From assembly GCA_947624765.1 (NCBI GenBank), contig CANQLS010000086.1, positions 1 to 6,618 of the forward strand: DNA of 6,618 nucleotides. The letters run 5' to 3'. Under the pieces are notes generated by a model. It saw only the letters and a list, made by a program, of their open reading frames with translations. It did not search any database and was not told where the DNA came from. Made by a program: the position numbers and the translations under genes. The stretch is from an uncultured Clostridia bacterium (GTDB lineage: Bacteria; Bacillota; Clostridia; TANB77; UBA1234). Position 1 is the stretch's first letter, and each line of letters starts with the position of its first letter. Positions 5,459 through 6,618 of the stretch are shown in pieces.

Positions 5459-6418
5459 ATGAAAATATTATTTTTTGAAGTGAATGATTATGAAAAGAAT
5501 AGAATTCAAGAATCTTTAAAAGAAAATAATGAACTTGTATTTTATGAAGTACCATTGCAAGAAGCAAACTTCCTTGAAAACTCAGATGCAGATGCGATTT
5601 GCGTTTTTGTTCATTCAAAAGTAGATGCTAATATATTAAATAAATTTAAAAATTTAAAATTAATTGCAACGCGTTCTACAGGTTTGGATCATATTGATTT
5701 AGATTATTGTAACAAAAATCATATTGAAGTAAAAAATGTTCCATTATATGGCGAAAATACTGTTGCTGAGCATACTTTCGCTTTAATTTTATCACTTTCA
5801 CGTAAAATTCATAAATCATATGTTAGGTCTATTCATGGTGATTTTTCTTCTGAGGGATTACAAGGTTTTGATTTACAAGATAAAACTTTAGGAATTATTG
5901 GTGGAGGACGTATCGGCTTGCATGTTGCAAGAATGGCAAAAAGCTTTGGAATGCATGTAAGAGTTTATGATATTAAAAAAGATCAATTTTTAGCAGAACT
6001 TATTAATTTTAAGTATGTATCTTTAGAGGAATTATATTGTGAGTCTGATATTATATCTTTGCACGTTCCACTTAATCCTTATACAAAACATATGATTAAT
6101 GATGAGAGTTTAAAATTGGTGAAAAAGGGAGCTTTGCTAATTAATACTGCAAGAGGAGCTTTAGTAGATACGAATAGTTTGCTTAAAGCCCTAGAAAATG
6201 GCACTTTATCTGGCGCAGGATTAGATGTTATTGAAGGAGAAGAATATCTAATGGAAGAAAATTTAGTAAATTCTCCTATTGAAAATGCTAGTAAGATTAT
6301 TGCTTCAAGTAAAAAGTTATTGGAAAATGAAAATGTAGTAATGACACCACATAATGCTTTTAATAGTATAGAGGCAGTAAATAGAATTATTGACACCACA
6401 ATCGAAAATTTAAAATAA
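5459..6418 (+). CDS. D-isomer-specific 2-hydroxyacid dehydrogenase (possibly D-lactate dehydrogenase)
   Basis: A 319-residue cytoplasmic NAD-dependent enzyme that interconverts a 2-oxo acid and a D-2-hydroxy acid. The substrate-binding domain is residues 1-98 plus the C-terminus, with ATRSTGLDHID at 70-80. The Rossmann domain (about 100-295) has the GxGxxG motif GGGRIG (148-153) and Asp171 at the end of strand 2, which favours NAD over NADP. The catalytic set is Arg232 (NTARGALVD), Glu261 (GLDVIEGEE) and His298 (TPHNAF). Around 262-290 the long loop EYLMEENLVNSPIENASK before the catalytic His is reminiscent of D-lactate dehydrogenases rather than phosphoglycerate dehydrogenases, but the substrate is not proven. 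GGAGG (5447-5451) precedes the ATG by 7 bases. No terminator is seen after it, so transcription may continue into pyrH, 67 bases downstream. Confidence 0.9.
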   Translation: MKILFFEVNDYEKNRIQESLKENNELVFYEVPLQEANFLENSDADAICVFVHSKVDANILNKFKNLKLIATRSTGLDHIDLDYCNKNHIEVKNVPLYGENTVAEHTFALILSLSRKIHKSYVRSIHGDFSSEGLQGFDLQDKTLGIIGGGRIGLHVARMAKSFGMHVRVYDIKKDQFLAELINFKYVSLEELYCESDIISLHVPLNPYTKHMINDESLKLVKKGALLINTARGALVDTNSLLKALENGTLSGAGLDVIEGEEYLMEENLVNSPIENASKIIASSKKLLENENVVMTPHNAFNSIEAVNRIIDTTIENLK

Positions 6419-6485
6419 TATATTTTTGAAAAAATAGTTTATTTATGCAGCAACTTATGATATATATAATAAGAGGAGGTAGATT

Positions 6486-6618
6486 ATGCCAGAACCAAAA
6501 TATAAAAGAATATTATTGAAATTGAGTGGTGAAGCATTTGCGGGCGATAAAGGATTTGGAATAGATAGTGATACGCTAGGAAAAATTTGTGATAGCATAA
6601 AAAAAGTAGTTGAAATGG
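6486..6618 (+). CDS. pyrH: UMP kinase, N-terminal part (cut by window edge)
   Basis: The first 44 codons of an amino acid kinase family enzyme that phosphorylates UMP to UDP with ATP in pyrimidine nucleotide synthesis. The beginning MPEPKYKRILLKLSGEAFAG, then DKGFGID, is the bacterial PyrH start; KLSGE is the nucleotide-binding motif of the family. GAGGAGGT (6473-6480) precedes the ATG by 5 bases. In many bacteria pyrH follows tsf directly; here two genes lie between. In the 67-base gap after the dehydrogenase, a TATAAT at 6465-6470 lies too close to the ribosome binding site to be a useful -10, so read-through from the dehydrogenase promoter is the simplest explanation for its transcription. 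Confidence 0.95.
   Translation, partial: MPEPKYKRILLKLSGEAFAGDKGFGIDSDTLGKICDSIKKVVEM

Noticed and set aside
6421..6436. ATTTTTGAAAAAAT as a terminator after the dehydrogenase gene
   Set aside because: The stem is pure A-T with a two-base loop and no G-C pairs or following T-run, so it is unlikely to stop transcription.

Overview
The window is ordinary-looking chromosomal DNA from a low-GC, spore-forming member of the Bacillota. A clostridial lineage is most likely. The basis is the strongly AT-rich composition, AGGAGG-type ribosome binding sites, a spoVAC-spoVAD pair without visible spoVAA/spoVAB, a short (215-residue) EF-Ts, and an rpsB-tsf ... pyrH neighbourhood. The genus cannot be named from this sequence alone.

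Layout. Positions 1-834 (minus strand) hold the start of a sporulation operon: a 73-residue dodecin-fold protein, then spoVAC, then the first 50 codons of spoVAD. The first two genes overlap by one base (TAATG) and the next gap is 19 bases, so the three are almost certainly co-transcribed. An 86-base divergent intergenic region (835-920) carries a good sigma-A promoter for uvrC and a weak candidate forespore promoter for the spoVA operon. uvrC (921-2735) is complete with all expected catalytic and iron-sulfur residues. A second sigma-A promoter sits on the end of uvrC and drives a small PIN-domain gene (2819-3229), which has visibly higher GC than its neighbours and ends at a hairpin terminator.

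Positions 3291-4912 form a self-contained translation operon: a strong promoter, a leader of about 125 bases, rpsB (ribosomal protein S2), tsf (EF-Ts) and a terminator. Next come a two-helix DUF378 membrane protein with its own terminator, a D-isomer-specific 2-hydroxyacid dehydrogenase with its own promoter, and the first 44 codons of pyrH (UMP kinase). In many bacteria pyrH directly follows tsf, so the DUF378 and dehydrogenase genes look like an insertion into that conserved cluster.

The most interesting item is the dodecin-like gene at the head of the spoVA operon. It has the dodecin layout but lacks the Trp and Gln that hold flavin in characterised dodecins. That suggests a non-flavin role, possibly tied to the calcium-dipicolinate uptake that the SpoVA proteins carry out. 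I saw no CRISPR array, insertion sequence, tRNA, rRNA or phage gene. No gene-free stretch exceeds 300 bases.
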